Positions 36,341 through 48,300 of a stretch of DNA of 64,000 bases are shown here, piece after piece. Below the pieces are notes generated by a model that was given only the letters and a program-made list of their open reading frames with translations, had not been told where the DNA came from and searched no databases. This stretch comes from Viscum album (Eukaryota; Streptophyta; Magnoliopsida; Santalales; Viscaceae): the NCBI GenBank assembly GCA_963277665.1, contig OY728153.1, forward strand, positions 275,254,250 to 275,318,249, given 5' to 3'. The stretch's first letter is position 1. Each line of letters begins with the position of its first letter. The position numbers were made by a program, and so were the translations under genes.

Positions 36341-37930
36341 ATTAAAATCAAGGAAACTTCATAAAAATATAATAGGGTAGTTTTGAATTATTGTTAGAGA
36401 TGAAAATATTTTCCAATCAATATTAAACATAATACTATCCTATAAACACATTATTGGATGGGTAAATAATTATTTATCCATCAAATTTCTTGTTTCTTAA
36501 GTCTTTAGGCTTTATTTTTTTTTTCTAAAAGTCCTTTCTAGGTTGACCAGCCTATGCACGTTTCCTTTATCCCAAATTATAAAATAGTTTGTCCACCATA
36601 ATTATGAAGTTTTCCAGTTGTGGAGAAAGGAAAGGAAAATATCAGCACAAATAAGTATCTATTTATTAATCTCAACAAAAAAATATGATCTAAAAAATTA
36701 TATTAATGATATTTTGATATTTTTTAAACTTTCTATTAGTGCAACCAAACTTTAATCAACATTTTTATTCCTTTCAATTTTTTCACCAAATTATTATAAA
36801 AAAATCACTTCATTGATAGATGAACATGAATCAAGACTCGACAAAATCCCCATGGTAAGAAATATAAATATCATAATGAAAATTTTGTTTGATACTCCTC
36901 AAATAATCTTCTCCCTCACAATAATCAACTTCATTCTCAAGTATAATTTTTTATTTCTAAGTACTCGCAACTCTTGATTTTCAAAGTGTTGATTCTCACT
37001 CCAAAAGGAATGTATAATATTTCATTAAAGTAGTCATAATTCCCTTCCCTTAAAAAGGTATACTATAATTATGAGGGTCAAATGAATCTACAAACTTATT
37101 ACAATGCTCCCTTGGAAAACATTTAAATTTAAAATCCAACAACACACCAAATACCATGTGTATTACCAATTCCTTTGATATTTTATCTCTCAAAATATAA
37201 TCAAATATCTCATTAAATAGATTTAGTGGATATCTTTAATTTTAAATAGATTTAGGTTGATGCTTTCAACTGTTTTAACATCTATCTCTTTCTTTGTCAT
37301 CATTTTATAATTCTTTCTTTTAATATTTTGAAAGCTTTAACCTAACTTCTTATATGATAATATTTTTATCTCTTGCATTTTTAGGCATGCCTTTATTTAA
37401 AAAAGTCACATTATATAGAATTCACAATTTACATTTGAACTTAATGTATCATTGTTTTTTATATATGATAAAAATATATCGAAATTTTCTAAACCCAAAA
37501 GTGTTCTTCCACTCTATTATCTCTATTGAATCTCCACTCTAATACTATAATATTGAAAATAATAATTACTTTTATCAGTAAAAATTAAAAATATAAATAA
37601 AAAATCAAGGGGACAAATAATTATACATAAATTGACCTCAAAATAATTTTGATAGATATGGTGATGATCTAGGAAAAACATTTCCCCATTGTAGTGGGAA
37701 AGCATTGTGTTCCTTCATAAAAAGTGGAGATTGGGGGATGTATCTCGGTAGGTTATGCTAGCTTCATAACCTCATGGTGGTTTCATTCTCACTCACTACC
37801 AGAAATCCGAGCAAGGGATGTGTTGGGCCTATGGGCCATGTATTGAATAAATAAGGCTTGATGGGTGGGTTATCCCCTTGGGGGGTTATGGCCTACCTTT
37901 CCAGCCTGTGTGTGTGGTGTGTGTGTGTTT
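36340..37930. other. AT-rich sequence with no recognised feature
   Basis: No supported gene. A GT-rich tract (37907-37930) lies before the AT block. Short open frames have random composition and no family resemblance. Confidence 0.5.
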
Positions 37931-37939
37931 AATGTAATT

Positions 37940-40060
37940 GTACCCCCAAAGAACCTAATATATATATTTATTATATTAATAAATATATAAAAATTCATTT
38001 TAAATATATATATTTATAATTATAATTATAAAGAAATAAATACATATTTAAATAAATATATGGTTCTAATGAATTTGGTCAATAAATATATTGATGCATG
38101 AGTATAATTGGCATACATGTATGTTATGGATTCATTGTGAATGATCATTTATACATTGCACCCTTATTATTATTCATGTTGTACATATTTGATGACTTGT
38201 TTTTTATTATATATACTTTACTCGGTATATGATTCATTCATGGTATACCCATGAATTTATTATGTTCTCAAAAGTACTTATGAAATTCAATAAATATATT
38301 TAAATAATAAATATATTTATTATATTTAAAATTATAAAATTTTAATTATATATAAATACTTTTAAAATATATTTATTTGTATTTATAATTATAACTAATA
38401 ATTATAAAATTACAATAAATATATTTATTTATAGTTATAATTATGTGTGTGTGTGTGTGAATAATTATAAAATTATAATAAATATAATTATTATACTTAT
38501 AAAGTTATAAATATATATAATTAAATAAGTATATTAATAAATATATACAAATATTTATAAATAAATAAAAATTGTTATAATTATAATTCTAAATAAATAT
38601 AGATATATTTAAATAATTATAAAATTATAATAAATATGTTAATTATATATATTTATATACAAATATTTATAATTATAAATGTAAGTAAATGTATATATAT
38701 ATATATAAATAATTAAAAAATTATAATAAATATATTAATTATATATATTTATAAAATTATAAATATATTTGTTATAATTTTATAATTATTTAAATATATA
38801 TATAGTTATAACTATAAATATATACATATATTTATTATAATTTTCAATTACAAATAAATATATATCTATTTATAGTTATAATTTTAAATAAATATATATT
38901 TATTGAAATAATTATAAAATTATAAAAAATATATGTATTATTCTTATAATGTTATAAATATATATAATTAAATAAATATATCTATAAATATATAAAAATA
39001 TTGATATATAAATACAAATATTTATAATTATAATTATAAATAAATATAGATATATTTAAATAATTATAAAATTATAAGAAATATATTAATCATATATATT
39101 TATAAAATTATTAATATAATAAATATATTTGTAATAATTTTATAATTATTTAAATAAATATATATTTATTTATTTATTTATTTATTTATAATTATAAATA
39201 AGTAATTATATATATTTATAAGATTATACATATAATAAATATATTTGTTATAATTTTATAATTACTTAAATTAATATATATTTACTTATAATTATAACTA
39301 TAAATAAATATATTTATATATTTATTTAAATAATTATAAAATTATAAAAAATATATTTATTATATTTATAATTTTATAAATATATATAATTAATATATTA
39401 ATTATATATATTTATAAGAATATACATATAATAGATATATTTGTTTAATTTTATAATTATTTAAATTAATATATATTTATTTATAATTATAATTATAAAT
39501 AAATTTATTTATTTATTTAATTAAATAATTATAAAATTATGAAAACAATATATATTTATATAAATATTTATAATTAATATATTAATTATATATATTTATA
39601 AGATTATACATATAATAAATATATTTGTTATAATTTTATAATTATTTAAATAAATATATATTTATATATAATTATAACTATAAATATATTTATTTATTTA
39701 TTTAAATAATTATAAAATTATAACAATTATATTTATTATATTAATAATTTTATAAATATATATAATTAATATATTTCATATAATTTTATAATTATAAATA
39801 AATAAATATCTATTTATAATATTTATAAATATATATAATTATATTATTATATTTATTATATATATAAATACAAATACATATATTTTTATTTATAATATTT
39901 ATAAATATATATAATTCTATAAATATATTTATTATATATATAAATATAAATAAATATATATTTATTTATGGTTATAATTATAAATAAATAAATATGTATC
40001 CATTATATATATAATTTTATAAATATATATAAAAATATAAACATATTATTAACATTATAT
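37940..40060. repeat. About 2.1 kb of nearly pure A+T, imperfectly repetitive
   Basis: Built from variants of AAATAATTATAAAATTATAA, TATATTTATAATTTTATAAA and TATATAATTAATATATTAA in both orientations. G and C are almost absent apart from isolated bases and a (TG)8 tract at 38444-38459. Larger segments recur: a stretch with ATTATACATATAATAAATAT followed by ATTTGTTATAATTTTATAAT appears near 39225, 39415 and 39605, so there is a higher-order period of about 190 bp in the right half. It is not telomeric and has no resemblance to known centromeric satellite monomers that I can recall. Confidence 0.85.
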
Positions 40061-40165
40061 CTTTATCAGTGCTTTTTTAGCACTGATAAAGGTATGTTTT
40101 ATCAACGCTTTCTATTTTAGTGTTGATAAAGCATACCTTTATGAGTGTTTTTTAACTAGCGCTGA
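40061..40165. repeat. Compound hairpin of GCACTGATAAA motifs
   Basis: CTTTATCAGTGCT (40061-40073) pairs perfectly with AGCACTGATAAAG (40079-40091) across five T. A second hairpin, TTTATCAACGCT with AGTGTTGATAAA, follows (one mismatch), flanked by AAAGGTATG and CATACCTTT, which extend the stem. A third partial copy (GCGCTGATAAAAG) ends at about 40170. Such (A/C)GCNCTGATAAA inverted motifs are common near the ends of plant CACTA elements. Confidence 0.75.
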
Positions 40166-40199
40166 TAAAAGTTTCACCCGATTTTATAAATGAACCCTA

Positions 40200-40570
40200 A
40201 TAGTCCCCTCTTTCCTTTTCTCACCTCGAACTTTCATGGAAGTCGAACCCTGTGTCATCGACCCCTCCTCTGCCCCGACCTCATCTATGCCGCCACCGAC
40301 TGCGAACCCTCCTCCACTACGAACGCTCCTCCGCCGTGAACCCTCCTCCACTGCAAACCTCCTCTGTCGTAGATCCACCTCCATCACGGACCCTCCTCCA
40401 CCGTGAACCCACCTCCACTACACATAGAATCCCACCTTTACTGCGAACCCTCCTCTATCGTGAACCCACCTTTGTTATAAATCCCTCTGTGGCCTCCGCT
40501 GCCACTACCGCCACCACCTACCCTGACTTCGCCACTACCAAACCCTATTGTTATCGTCGCTATGCCATTT
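40200..40570 (+). repeat. C-rich minisatellite of GAACCCTCCTCCAC units
   Basis: About fifteen irregular copies of an 18-20 bp unit centred on GAACC(C)TCCTCC(A/G)C. A plus-strand open frame (40252-40605, 117 codons) reads a low-complexity Pro/Thr/Ser/Leu/Arg string with no domain; the minus strand also stays open across part of it. The strong pyrimidine bias explains both. It might be part of an untranslated or first exon of the adjacent element, but I cannot show it. Confidence 0.6.
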
Positions 40571-40589
40571 TTTCACATTATTGTGAATT

Positions 40590-40687
40590 CCTAATATATA
40601 GATAGATTTTGTTACAACCTATTTCATAGAATAAATGGATTAGAATTCGATAGATGGATCCCCATCCCTAATATATAGATAGATTTT
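40590..40687. repeat. 21-bp direct repeat 77 bp apart
   Basis: CCTAATATATAGATAGATTT plus one T occurs at 40590-40610 and, perfectly, at 40667-40687. Confidence 0.9.
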
Positions 40688-40689
40688 GG

Positions 40690-42060
40690 CATTTAATGAG
40701 TCGTTGGCTATGGTGTTGGGATTTTTTTGAGTGAGGTGATGGAGATGACACTCATATTGTGGGGAGTTACATGTTGGTTGTAGGGGTGTGACCCTCATAC
40801 TAAAAGGGTTTCTTGTGTTTGGAACCATTCGTTGAGGTAAATGTCTAAATTCTATAATTAATTCCCATGGGAAATCAGTTATGGTGGATGATCAAGCTGA
40901 GTGTCAGCTTCGGGCTTGTGGTGATTATGTCGGAGGTGTGTCGGTGGTGTGGTAGGGTATGACTAAGGTTTTGAGTCAGTAGAGGATCTGATGGTGGAAT
41001 CTTGTTGAGGTTCGAGTATGGACTCTAGTGGGCATGTTTTAGTTGTTTTAGAATGCCTCTATGTGTGAGGACATTGTGATCAGGTGAGACTGTGATGGAT
41101 GGACAATTGGAGCCTATATTTTTTGGGATGAGTTATCCAAGGGTAGTCTGATTGGGGTTAGCACATAATGTTGGTGTTGAAGGTTGAAAGCTATGTTCGG
41201 TGTGTCATTTTTGAAATGAAAGGTGTGTTTTCGGTTTGATTGGGCTTTCAAGGAAAATATGGAATGTTCTTTGTTCATGGAAGGATGATGGGTATGCATC
41301 CACTTCGGTGGGTTTTTTATGACAAGGATGGGTTTTGATGGTGATTTTAATTATCAGTAATGTTATGGCATGGTTAGTTTGAAATCATGCCAAGTGAATT
41401 TTAAGAGCATGACTTCAAGGTTCTTTTATTCCTTTTAACTGGTAGAGGTGTTAATAATGGGAAGTTATTAGTGATAGGTTGATTCTTATTGTGGGGAGAA
41501 ACATAACTATGATAGGTGCTCGGGTAATAAAAAAAATTTAAGGTTTTGTTTATATGGACCCAGGAAGGCACCATCTTGGTATTTCAATTTTGATAATGGG
41601 AATTAGCTTAGGTTTTGGATGGTTGAGTTCCCCGAGTTGGATGTTGTGCCTTAGATGTGTTTTAGACATTTAGAAATAGAACAAGGCCATTTTCGATAAT
41701 TGGTGACCACCGTAGGTAATGTGATGTGTATGTATGACCACCAAGAGTTCATGGGGATGAGAAGTATTATGTTGGGGAAGTTGAAAGAACCTATGTTTGC
41801 TGGAACTAAAAATTTATGATGTTGAATTTTCATTTACTGGATGGGTTAAATTTTTAATTAAGACTCAGAATGAAAACTGAGATTTGGAATTCCTCAAAGT
41901 GTTGTTTTGAGATGAGGATTGAGTATCAAGAGGTAGATCGAGTGTTCGGATAAGGATTGGAGTCTTTAGGTTAATTTTCAATAATTTTGAAGTTTTCTAG
42001 AAAGGGGGCATGGTTTGGTGTGCATGGTTTAGGAGGAACCATGAAAAACCTTGATTCTTA
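40690..42060. other. G-rich, C-poor non-coding stretch
   Basis: The plus strand is rich in G and T and poor in C, the mirror image of 1-5165. No reading frame resembles a known protein. It is probably retroelement-derived non-coding sequence, on the grounds of composition and surroundings only. Confidence 0.4.
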
Positions 42061-42339
42061 GGAGGTTTTCAATTACTTTTGAACAAATAATGGTTGTGTT
42101 TCATGGTTACAACATGGTTGAGGATAGACTTTGTGGGGTTCAAGGGAAAACCACACAAGGATGAGGAGGGTCTGGGACCAGGCGCACAGCCTGTGAACAG
42201 TTTTAGACAAATTGTGCGGTCAGTCAAATCATCCAACGCATTAGCCTTCATGAATCTATTATGGACAATCACCCTTAACTTCTCAATAAATGAAATAAAA
42301 AAAATCTTTTCCCCATAATCCATGATGTATGATCACTCG

Positions 42340-43100
42340 ATGAATGCATAATTACAAAATAAATGTTGATACCCAACATAATTGTGTTTCAAGCACCTAG
42401 GACTCCACTATGTCATCTTGATGACCTCTAAATTTATATGGAATTAAAAAATATGTATATATATTTATATCACATAGTGATTATTATTATGTTTAATAAT
42501 AATTTTTTAATGTCATTGTAATATAATTCACATTAATAGGTTATAATTGTTTCCCACTATACTGAGAACATAAATATTCCACAAAGATTTTCTTAAATCA
42601 ATATATCATATAGCATAGATACATCTATCTTACATGACATAGATAATGGTTGACTATCAGTTGATGGAGTCTCATATGAAATCGATACATCTTCTCATGA
42701 AGTTCACACTTGGTGATCTCTAAGAATAATGATCCCAAGGAAAGACCCACTAATAGGAATTCCACATGTTTTATGTGTCATTTGATATTACTATATGAAA
42801 AAATGTTTATTTTCCCTAAAGCTAGATTTTTTGGGTTTTTATTATAGATTTATATTTTATAAAATGTTGGTTATTTTTTATTCATGTATCTTTTATAATG
42901 CTCCTATCTTAGGATTTATGTCTTTGTGAAAATTCCTAAGTGCCTCTTTTAAAATGATCCAAGTGTTTTGAAATGTTTCTTAAAAAATAATATGTGTTCA
43001 ACATATGCTTTTTTGGTTTTAAAAAGATTTAAAATAATTTAAACACTTGGTTTAAGTTAGAGGGCCCCTTGTTTGATATGTATATTTAGGCCTTTTCCCT
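42340..43100 (+). mobile_element. Copia LTR-like sequence (Cop3)
   Basis: The block with TCTCATGAAGTTCACACTTGGTGATCTC and following bases (about 42690-42740) resembles, in reverse orientation, the LTR of copia element Cop2 (CTGAGATCACTAAGTGAGAACATCATG near 55559). The plus-strand copia RT fragment further right (44340) agrees with this orientation. Ends are not defined. Confidence 0.4.
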
Positions 43101-43191
43101 TAGAGGGATACGATTTATTATTAATATGAAATTCTTGATGTTAATTCATGGATGTGAAAATGGTCTCTTTCTTGTGAGGGTGTTAGATTTG

Positions 43192-43857
43192 ACGTGTGAT
43201 TTACTACTTCCTCCAATGGCCCGAAGGCCTTCATTTTTTTATTGATTTTGATAATCCACCTTTCAAGGGGTGAGGTGGAACCCTTATAAGGCCTGTAGGC
43301 ATAATTATTACATGGCATGTAGGCCTTAGAGGAATTCATTGCCCGTAGGCTTCAAACATTACATACAACCCAGACTAACTACTTGGAACTGCTCCTCCCC
43401 AACATCTTCATCGTGAAATCAGATCTTCACCTTCGCATGGCTGTTCGGCTAGGAATTCCTGTGCATGCACAGGCTTTTCCCAATGGTAAGTTCCATACCC
43501 TCTCATTCTTGCAATCTTTTTAGCTTTTTCTACGGTGAAAGCTCCTTTCTCATCCTCCTTGTAGAGCTTGTTCCTTATAGGTTGTCTGATTTGCATCTGC
43601 ACTTAAAGTGGCCCAAAGGCCTTGAGATGGCCCAAAGGCCTTACTGACCTGAAGGCCTGGGAGGCCCGAAGGCCTTACAAGACTCAGGTAACAAATCGGT
43701 GGCCTGAAGGCCCAAACGGGGTCATATTCCCAGCTACTACAGTGTCAAACAGTACCTGCTGCAGTACTGCACAGTTCCCGCTATAGTACTGCTACAGTAA
43801 CCCAGAAATTCTTCCTCCACCTAGAGTTTATCCCTGTTCACGTGTGATTTACTACTT
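43192..43857. repeat. 630-bp block bracketed by a perfect 18-bp direct repeat
   Basis: ACGTGTGATTTACTACTT occurs at 43192-43209 and again at 43840-43857. The 630 bp between are richer in G+C than their surroundings and hold GGCCNNAAGGCC-type palindromes. The minus-strand frame at 43602-43411 reads 64 codons (KGAFTVEKAKKIARMRGYGTYHWEKP within it), which I do not recognise. Either a target-site duplication around an insertion or a repair-associated filler would look like this. No poly(A) tail and no TG...CA ends are visible. Confidence 0.65.
43608..43710. repeat. Cluster of GGCC(C/T)NAAGGCC palindromes
   Basis: GGCCCAAAGGCC appears twice (43609, 43629), GGCCCGAAGGCC once (43662) and GACCTGAAGGCC or GGCCTGAAGGCC twice (43647, 43700). 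A related GGCCCGAAGGCC lies at 43218 and shorter GGCC/TAGGC motifs at 43284-43350, all inside the 18-bp-flanked block. Confidence 0.8.
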
Positions 43858-44339
43858 ATATTATATTTATTCATGTGATGATCATTGACTTATTATTTCT
43901 CACTTCTACTTGTTTTGTTGCATGGGAACCCTATGAATTAAGAAATAGGTCGAGATGTATACTACACTAGTTATCTCATGCACTAGCTATCTCCTAGTTG
44001 TATGGTTTTCTTAGTCTATAAGAGTGTCCTTAATGAGGAATGTGTGGGTAATTCAGGTGGATTTTCTATTTTTTTGGATTCAACATTGGTCTAATATTTT
44101 CCTCATTATAGTGTGAGTAAAAAATGAAGGAATAATTGAATTCCCTCTATGATTTTGATACATTGCAGATAATATAATTGGAACCAAGAAAGAGGGATCT
44201 ATAGGAAAATTAGATTTATCATTTAAAGAAGAAATTGGATGATAAGAAATAGTGAAAGGTGTATCTAGTTGTAAATGTGTTTCGATAATTAGAAGAATTA
44301 GATTTTAGTTAGATTTTCTCTCTTGCTATAAAGCATATA

Positions 44340-44815
44340 ATAATTCAAATGGTTCTCATCTTGGTTTCTATTAAAGTTTTATTTCTAGAAAAAATGGATG
44401 TCATGATTATATTCCTTCATGGAGATTCGGAGGAAGAGATCTGCATAGATCAACTGGAAGGTTTCATGCTAAATGGAATGGAAGGTTCGGTTCCAGTCTC
44501 AAATGGAGTTTTTGTGGGCTTAAGTAGGCACCAAGACAGTGTAAATGGAATTTCAATGATTTTATGGTATAATCAGTGTTCATGTAGTGTAATGTAAATA
44601 ATTGCTACTATATGAAGGTGTATTATTAAGGGAGTTTTGTAATTTTACTTATTTATGTGGATGAATTTCTCTTAGTTAGACCAATGAAGGAAAGGATGGA
44701 AGAGCTGAATATTGATTTATCTAGAAGATCCCAAATGAAGGACCTTGGTTCTGGAAAGTGGATATTGGGGATAAATATTGAAAGATACTTAAAGTCTGTA
44801 ACTTTTTTTAGCCTT
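44340..44815 (+). pseudogene. Ty1/copia reverse transcriptase fragment
   Basis: The plus strand reads MDVMIIFLHGDSEEEICIDQLEGFM, the block that in plant copia RT follows the first catalytic aspartate region (DVKTAFLHGDLEEEIYMEQPEGF). After a frame change comes ALSRHQDSVN (from GLKQAPRQWN), then FVILLIYVDE-type sequence (about 44635-44665) corresponding to the YVDD catalytic block, and MKDLGSGKWILGINIERYLKS (about 44735-44790). One window-wide frame does not exist; at least two shifts and several stops are present. Everything downstream (RNase H) is cut off by the start of the CACTA gene at 44884. Confidence 0.8.
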
Positions 44816-45577
44816 GTTTAAATTTTATATCAATGTTTTTTGTAATTATTTTGTTAAATATTAATATTACCAAATTAAATAGGATGGATATGAATAAATA
44901 ATGGATGGATGCCAATCGTCTGACAAAATATTATGAAGATGGAGTGAAAGATTTCATTAAGTTTGAAAAAGATCATGCATGTGACCATTATCAAATCCTT
45001 TGTTCATGTTTATGATATTGTTATTCAAGATAAATTAGTCCAAAGGAGTTAGAAGAATACTTGATTTGTCAAAGAATATATCAGAGTTATAAATTTTGGA
45101 ATAAACATGGGGAAAAAGAGAATGTAGCGAGTGGTTGGAATAGAATTGCATTTTATGGATCATCTGATATGATTACAAGTATGGACAATAGAGAAGAATT
45201 TATCGAGGATGCGACTATAAATGTGAACGATGATGAAGATCTTATTGAGGAAATGATAAGGAAAGTTGAAGATGAACTTCATGATTACCCAAAATTGTTT
45301 GAGAAGTTAAAGAGTTGTGTAAATGTGCCATTATATGCTGGTTGCACTAAATATATAGTATTTTCAGCCATAATGAAGCTGTATAATTTGAAAGCAGGAA
45401 ATGGGTGGAGTGACGCCAGTTTTACATAACTACTTTCTCTCTTGAATGAAATGATCCTATAAGATAATGAGCTCACGCCTACCCAAATGATTGCATACTT
45501 TTTGCAAGGACCACAAATCACTTACCGAATTCCCAAAGTGTGGAGTTTCTTGATACAAGAAAGATGAATTTGATCCT

Positions 45578-46150
45578 ATGAAATTTGTATGGTACTTTCC
45601 AATCATTCCAAGGTTTAGGAACTTATATAGAAGTGAGGAGATTGTAGGTAAATTGACGTGGCACGCAGATACAATAATTAAATATGGGAAACTACTTCAC
45701 CTGATAGACTCTCCTCAGTGGAAGAGAATTGATCATGAGTATCCTGAATTTAGAAATGAGCTGAGAAACCTTCATCTTACATTATCTACATATGGAGTGA
45801 ATCCTTTCAGTTTTCAAAGAAGAACCCATAGTATAAGTCCGGTTATGTTGGTAAAATATAAATTTCCACCGTGGTTATGCATGAAACGAAAATACATCAT
45901 GTTATCTATTCTTATATTAGGACCAAAACAAATGGGTAATGATATTAATGTTTATTTGGATCCATTTATTGAGAATTTGAAATTATTGTGGGATCCAGGT
46001 TTTACGTTGTATGTTGCTTATAGAAATGAAGATTTCATGTTGAGATCCATGTTGTACAGGATGATAAATGACTTTACTGCTTATGGAAATTTTTCAAGAT
46101 ATAACATTAAAGGAACTCAAGGGTTCCCTTTTTGTGAACAAGGTACATAG
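45578..46150 (+). pseudogene. Best-preserved part of the CACTA transposase core
   Basis: This is the longest open part, 190 codons within the larger pseudogene. It carries the conserved landmarks of the Transposase_21 family: a W-Y-F-P-I-I-P-R start, LTWHAD, EFRNELRNLHLTLSTYGVNPF, a YSI.PV.LV-like stretch, PPW.CMK, GPK..GNDI.VYL and IND(F).AYG. The family is thought to use an RNase H-like fold with acidic catalytic residues; GNDI and the IND aspartates are intact here, but the fragment ends at a stop at 46148 (reading CEQGT, where the family normally has CNEDT). It is the sequence of choice for a family search. Confidence 0.9.
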
Positions 46151-47342
46151 TCAATTAGGTTGGAACATTCATCAAAAACCATATTTCTAGGACATCACAG
46201 ATTTCTACCCCTACGGCATAAGTACCGATCTTGGATGACATCATTAGATGGTAGTTTGAAAGAACTTAAAATACCGTCTCCACTAATAGGTGGTCAACTG
46301 TTTGAGAAAGTAAAATATTTAGACACTACTTTTGGTAAACCATTTTCAAAAAATCTTACAAAAACTGGTTGGAAAAAGAGATCAATTTTTTTTAATTACC
46401 ATACTGGAATTGTTTGTACATAAGAAATTTTCTTGATGTTATGCATGTTGAAAAAATTGTATGTGATAGTTTTATCAACACATTTCTAAATTCACCCAGC
46501 AAAACAAATGATGGAATTAAGGCTAGGTTGGACATGATTGACATGGGAATATGAGAAGATTTGGCGCCAGTAAAGGGTGAAAAATGAACTTTTCTTCCTC
46601 TAACTGCTTACACTCTTTCCAGGCAGGATAGATATCAATTTTGAAACTTCTTAAATGATGTAAAGGTTCTATAGGGGTATTCATCAAATATCAAGAAAAT
46701 TATGTCAATGATCAATTTAAATTTAAAGGGTCTGAAATCACACGACTGCCATGTTTTGATGCAAGATCTAATTCTTATAGCTTTACATTACGTTTTCTAT
46801 AGGAATTTTTTTCATACATTAACCAAGCTTTGTTTCTTCTTGTGCTCCTATACACTATAAATGGATGTACCCCCATTGAATGATATATAAATATTTTGAA
46901 AGGGTATGTCAAAAATCAAAGTCATCTAGAGGATTGTATTGCAGAGCGATATATTATTAAGTAATCCATTGAATTCTATAACAAATACCTATATGATGTG
47001 GAAAGCATTAATCTACAAAAATATCATCACACTGGGCGGCTTAAAGGTGAAGTAATTTCTAGAAGAGATGTTGTCACAATCAATATTACAGATCAAGAGT
47101 AGGCCCACCTTTATGTTTTGCATAACATTTTGGAGGTTGACCCATATTTTAAAACCCAAAAATATATTTTTAGTCATTTTAATACATCAAGGGATGAAAT
47201 ATATATATCAAATGAACATAATCAGTAGTTTATAGGATGGTTTCAGGACCATATTTTTAAGGAGTCAGATGAAAATTTAGATTCAATTTTAGAATGACAT
47301 CGATGGCTAGCCGGAGGACCAAGTGCGTATGTATTATCTTAC

Positions 47343-47894
47343 AATGGTTATGTAATTAATGGTTATACGTTCTATAAAAATGATCATGATGAAGATAAGA
47401 CCATAAAAAATAGTGTAGTTACACTTGTGGTTGAAGTGATGCATATATTTTGTACTAAGGACAAAGATCCAATTTATGTGAATATTTCATACTTTGGCAC
47501 CATCAAACAAATATGGGAGTTGTATTATACAACATTCCAACTGCTGATTTTTCAATGCAAGTTGGTTAATAACACGAGTGATGTTAAAATAGATGAATTA
47601 GGATTTGTGAAAGTTGATTTCAATAAGGATGGGTACAAAGATGAACCCTTTATAATTACATCACAAGTAGTCCAAGTATGTTATGTTCCAGATCCTACAA
47701 ACCAAATGTTGTCAATTGTTATGTTATTGACCAAAACTACTGAAGGGTCAGATGAAAATTCAACTGAGGATAACCCTTTTATTGGGATGTCGCAATCATT
47801 TCACAGTGGTCCCAATGTAGACGGTCTTTTTTATATCAAAGGAGGCTACAATGAATGGATTTGGATAGTCGATAGAGGGGTAAAATGCCTTTAG
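47343..47894 (+). pseudogene. DUF4216 segment of the CACTA transposase
   Basis: A continuous frame reads NGYVINGYTFYKNDHDEDKTIKNSVVTL, then DKDPIYVNISYFGTIKQIWELYYTTFQLLIFQC, DELGFVKVDFNKDGYKDEPFIITSQVVQVCYVPDP. These are the hallmark blocks of plant DUF4216 (NGYRF, NSGV, YYG.I..I.EL.Y..F...LF.C.W, G...VDL...GYKDEPFILASQ..QVFYV.DP). It is normally fused to the transposase in CACTA elements. After about 47720 the frame continues but loses similarity, with YNEWIWIVD near its end. Confidence 0.85.
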
Positions 47895-48032
47895 CCTTTA
47901 AAAAAAGATTTCAATAATCAGGTTATATTTTTTTGTAATATACAGAGTTTTACCTCATGTTATTATCCATTTTTATTGCATTTATGTACTCTAAATTAAA
48001 TGTTAAACCACTTCTATAGATAATAAATTTTG

Positions 48033-48300
48033 CACATGCTGGTGCTCCCAATCCCAAAGAACAACTAGTCTCTCAACCTGCTGCTACTCATAGTACAAAA
48101 GAGCAACGACCTTCTACACATGCTAGTGATCCTAATCCTAAGGCACAGTAGGTCTCTCAACCTACTACTACTCGCAGTGTAGAGGAATGACCATCTACAC
48201 GTGTCAGTGCTCTCATTCCTAAGGAACAACAGGTTTCTAAATCCGCTGTTACTCCCAGTGCAGAGGTACAATAAACATCTGCACATGTCGATGCTACCAC
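48033..48300 (+). repeat. Minisatellite of about 81 bp inside the CACTA gene
   Basis: CACATGCTGGTGCTCC and variants begin at about 48034, 48116, 48196 and 48280. Each unit reads as about 27 residues containing S-Q-P-A-A-T and E-Q or K-E-Q, consistent with a low-complexity linker that was translated when the gene was alive. Stops now occur in most units. Confidence 0.7.

Noticed and set aside
40252..40605. 117-codon plus-strand open frame
   Set aside because: It lies within a C-rich minisatellite; pyrimidine bias alone keeps it open, the product is low-complexity, and the opposite strand is partly open too.
45285..45521. Minus-strand 78-codon frame
   Set aside because: Shadow of the CACTA transposase coding strand.
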